Positions 3,907-5,127 of a stretch of DNA of 5,127 nucleotides are shown here, piece after piece. Every line of letters starts with the position of its first letter. Position 1 is the first letter of the stretch. Source of the DNA: an uncultured Collinsella sp. Lineage in GTDB: Bacteria; Actinomycetota; Coriobacteriia; Coriobacteriales; Coriobacteriaceae. Position numbers and translations under genes: made by a program. The DNA lies in the NCBI GenBank assembly GCA_937981515.1, contig CALJNY010000020.1, positions 1 to 5,127 on the forward strand, given 5' to 3'. The notes under the pieces were generated by a model. That model was not told the DNA's origin. It searched no databases and saw only the letters and a program-made list of their open reading frames with translations.

Positions 3907-5127
3907 CTAGCCGACCGTATCGTCAGGCGTGGGCGAGGGGTCGGGAGTGGGCGTAGGCGTAGGCGTAGGCGTAGGCGTGCCGCCATCGCCGCCGGTCGAA
4001 CCACCAGTTGAGCCGCCCGTCGAGCCACCGGTCGTACCGGTGCCGCCGGTGGTGTCGCCACCCGTGGTCTCGGTGGTCGTGGTCGTCGTGGTAGTCGTTG
4101 TGGTAGTTTCCTCTTCGTCCTCGTTCTCGTCCTTGTCGTCGTTCTCCGTCTTCTTGGCGTTGTTGGTGCCGTAGAACTTCCAGACGCTGTTGTTCTTGTA
4201 GGTGGGCGCCGTTCCGGTCGCAAACTCCTCGCGCTCGGTACCGGTCAGAACGGTGTTCATAAACCGCTTAAAGACAGGCAGGTTGGTGCTGTCGCCCAGC
4301 AGGTCCGTGCCGTATTTTTGGATGGGGATCTCACCTGCGGAATAGCCGGTCCACAGGGCGCACGCCAGCTGCGGGGTATAGCCGCAGAACCACAGGTTGG
4401 TGGTGTTGTCGGTGGTGCCCGTTTTGCCGGCATAGGGCTGGTTGACGCTCAAGGCGCCGGCAGCACCCGTACCGCTGCCCTGCATGACGCCGGACAGAAC
4501 ATCGGTGACCGCGGCGGCCTCGCCCTCGGTAAGCACCTGTGAGGGATTGTCCGTGTGCTGGTACAGCACCGAACCGGTACGAGAGTCAATCTCGGTGATG
4601 GCGATCGGCTGGCGATAGTAGCCGCCGTTGGCAAACGTCGCGTAGGCGGCGGCCATCTCGAGCGGCGAGATCGAGCCGGTGCCGAGCGTCATGACGGGAA
4701 CGTCCTCGATGTTGTCCTTGGCGGGATCGATGCCGAGCTTTTTGACGAGCGAGATGATCTTGCTGTTGCCGACGGCTTCCGCCACCTGGATGTAGCCGGT
4801 GTTGGAGGAGTATGCCGTCGCCTGCTTAAGCGTGATGTTGCCATAGCTATGGTTGGCGTAGTTTTGGACCTCGGTCGTGGTGCCCTTGGCCTTGAGCGGC
4901 GAGTTGCAGTTGAGGGTGACGTTGGGGTTCATGCCGTTTTGGATGGCAGTTGCCAGCGTAAAGGCCTTAAAGGTGGAGCCGACGGGGCGCTTCGCCGTAG
5001 CGTGGTTCACATGGTTCTCGTCGGCGTTGTAGTCGTAGCCGCCCACCATGCACTTGATGTAGCCGGTCTTGGGGGCGACGACGACCATGCCCATGTCCAG
5101 GCCGTCGAGCGAGAGCGTGTCGAGCTG
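3907..5127 (-). CDS. Class A penicillin-binding protein, transpeptidase domain and low-complexity tail (5' end outside window)
   Basis: This is the C-terminal 406 residues of a bifunctional peptidoglycan synthase of the PBP1A/PonA type, a membrane-anchored enzyme whose visible part acts outside the cell. The frame runs off the right edge, so the membrane anchor, glycosyltransferase domain and start of the linker are missing; the Met at 5094 is internal. Numbering from the edge, APKTGYIKCMVGGYDYN (18-34) precedes the nucleophile motif S51-T-F-K54 in RPVGSTFK. S107-S-N109 is the second motif and K235-T-G237 (AGKTGTT) the third, so all three active-site motifs are intact. The domain ends near residue 320. 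Then follow an acidic stretch (325-340), twelve threonines (341-352), Gly/Thr/Ser repeats (354-383), a (TP)6 run (384-395) and a Pro/Asp end. Four cysteines (C26, C74, C248, C256) could form extracellular disulfides. Its gene is convergent with argR and has its own terminator. Confidence 0.95.
   Translation of the reverse strand, partial: QLDTLSLDGLDMGMVVVAPKTGYIKCMVGGYDYNADENHVNHATAKRPVGSTFKAFTLATAIQNGMNPNVTLNCNSPLKAKGTTTEVQNYANHSYGNITLKQATAYSSNTGYIQVAEAVGNSKIISLVKKLGIDPAKDNIEDVPVMTLGTGSISPLEMAAAYATFANGGYYRQPIAITEIDSRTGSVLYQHTDNPSQVLTEGEAAAVTDVLSGVMQGSGTGAAGALSVNQPYAGKTGTTDNTTNLWFCGYTPQLACALWTGYSAGEIPIQKYGTDLLGDSTNLPVFKRFMNTVLTGTEREEFATGTAPTYKNNSVWKFYGTNNAKKTENDDKDENEDEEETTTTTTTTTTTTETTGGDTTGGTGTTGGSTGGSTGGSTGGDGGTPTPTPTPTPTPDPSPTPDDTVG
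3950..3979 (-). repeat. Hexanucleotide tandem repeat encoding Thr-Pro
   Basis: GGCGTA on the plus strand (TACGCC on the coding strand) occurs four times without change (3950-3973), followed by GGCGTG. In frame it gives repeated ACG-CCT codons, most of the (TP)6 run of the penicillin-binding protein. Because the unit is 6 bp, slippage would alter tail length without shifting the frame. Confidence 0.85.
3988..4029 (-). repeat. Gly-Gly-Ser-Thr repeats in the penicillin-binding protein tail
   Basis: Three GGST units plus a final GG (residues 367-380) are encoded here, with diverged codons (serine as TCG and TCA, glycine as GGT and GGC, threonine as ACG, ACT and ACC). The repeat is clear in protein but blurred in DNA, suggesting retention of the peptide. 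Confidence 0.8.
4072..4107 (-). repeat. Run of twelve threonine codons
   Basis: Twelve consecutive threonine codons use all four synonyms (ACA, ACC, ACG, ACT) in mixed order. The codon mixture argues that the run is kept by selection on the protein and not by recent DNA slippage. It joins the acidic stretch to the Gly/Thr repeats in the extracellular tail. Confidence 0.85.

Noticed and set aside
3837..4223. Arg/Pro-rich minus-strand frame and, at 3929-4174, a Val/Pro-rich plus-strand frame
   Set aside because: Both are other-frame readings of the repeats in the penicillin-binding protein tail; the low complexity keeps stops away.
1..5127. Mobile element, CRISPR array, toxin-antitoxin pair, tRNA or riboswitch
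   Set aside because: I looked on both strands and found no transposase or integrase motif, no regularly spaced repeats, no tRNA-like cloverleaf, and no gap longer than about 200 bp that could hide a larger RNA.

Overview
The window is a stretch of chromosomal core genome from a high-to-moderate G+C Gram-positive bacterium. The gene order rpoA-rplQ-truA, the Actinobacteria-like alanine/lysine/glutamate-tailed ribosomal protein L17 and the style of the penicillin-binding protein point to the class Coriobacteriia, with Collinsella or a close relative as my best guess. That assignment is an inference from memory of the families, not a search result. I see no insertion sequence, prophage, CRISPR array, tRNA, rRNA or integrase. 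This looks like an ordinary housekeeping region, not a defence island or an undescribed multi-gene system.

Layout. The 3' half of rpoA (RNA polymerase alpha, 1-528) and rplQ (ribosomal protein L17, 559-1026) end a ribosomal-protein operon, which is closed by a strong intrinsic terminator (1053-1083). A sigma70-type promoter candidate (1024-1051) lies on the rplQ stop codon. Its predicted start point falls inside the terminator stem, so it could drive truA (tRNA pseudouridine synthase, 1119-1943) with transcripts that cannot fold the full terminator. After a 161-bp gap holding a hairpin and a 20-bp-phased direct repeat comes a TTG-started gene for a glycosyltransferase-2-like protein (2105-3145). 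It has the GT-A layout but lacks most of the expected acidic catalytic and metal-binding residues.

A 132-bp AT-rich gap with two separate inverted repeats then leads to argR (arginine repressor, 3278-3715), which ends in its own terminator (3766-3802). A second, symmetric hairpin (3844-3884) terminates the convergent minus-strand gene. That gene is the 3' part of a class A penicillin-binding protein (3907-5127, open at the right edge). Its intact transpeptidase domain is followed by an unusual low-complexity extracellular tail: an acidic stretch, twelve threonines, Gly-Gly-Ser-Thr repeats and a Thr-Pro repeat.

How the genes relate. rpoA and rplQ serve transcription and translation, truA serves tRNA modification, argR controls arginine metabolism, and the penicillin-binding protein builds peptidoglycan. 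Apart from rpoA-rplQ they do not form one pathway. The points worth following are the promoter/terminator overlap before truA, the degenerate glycosyltransferase, the operators before argR, one substitution in the ArgR ligand site, and the tail of the penicillin-binding protein.
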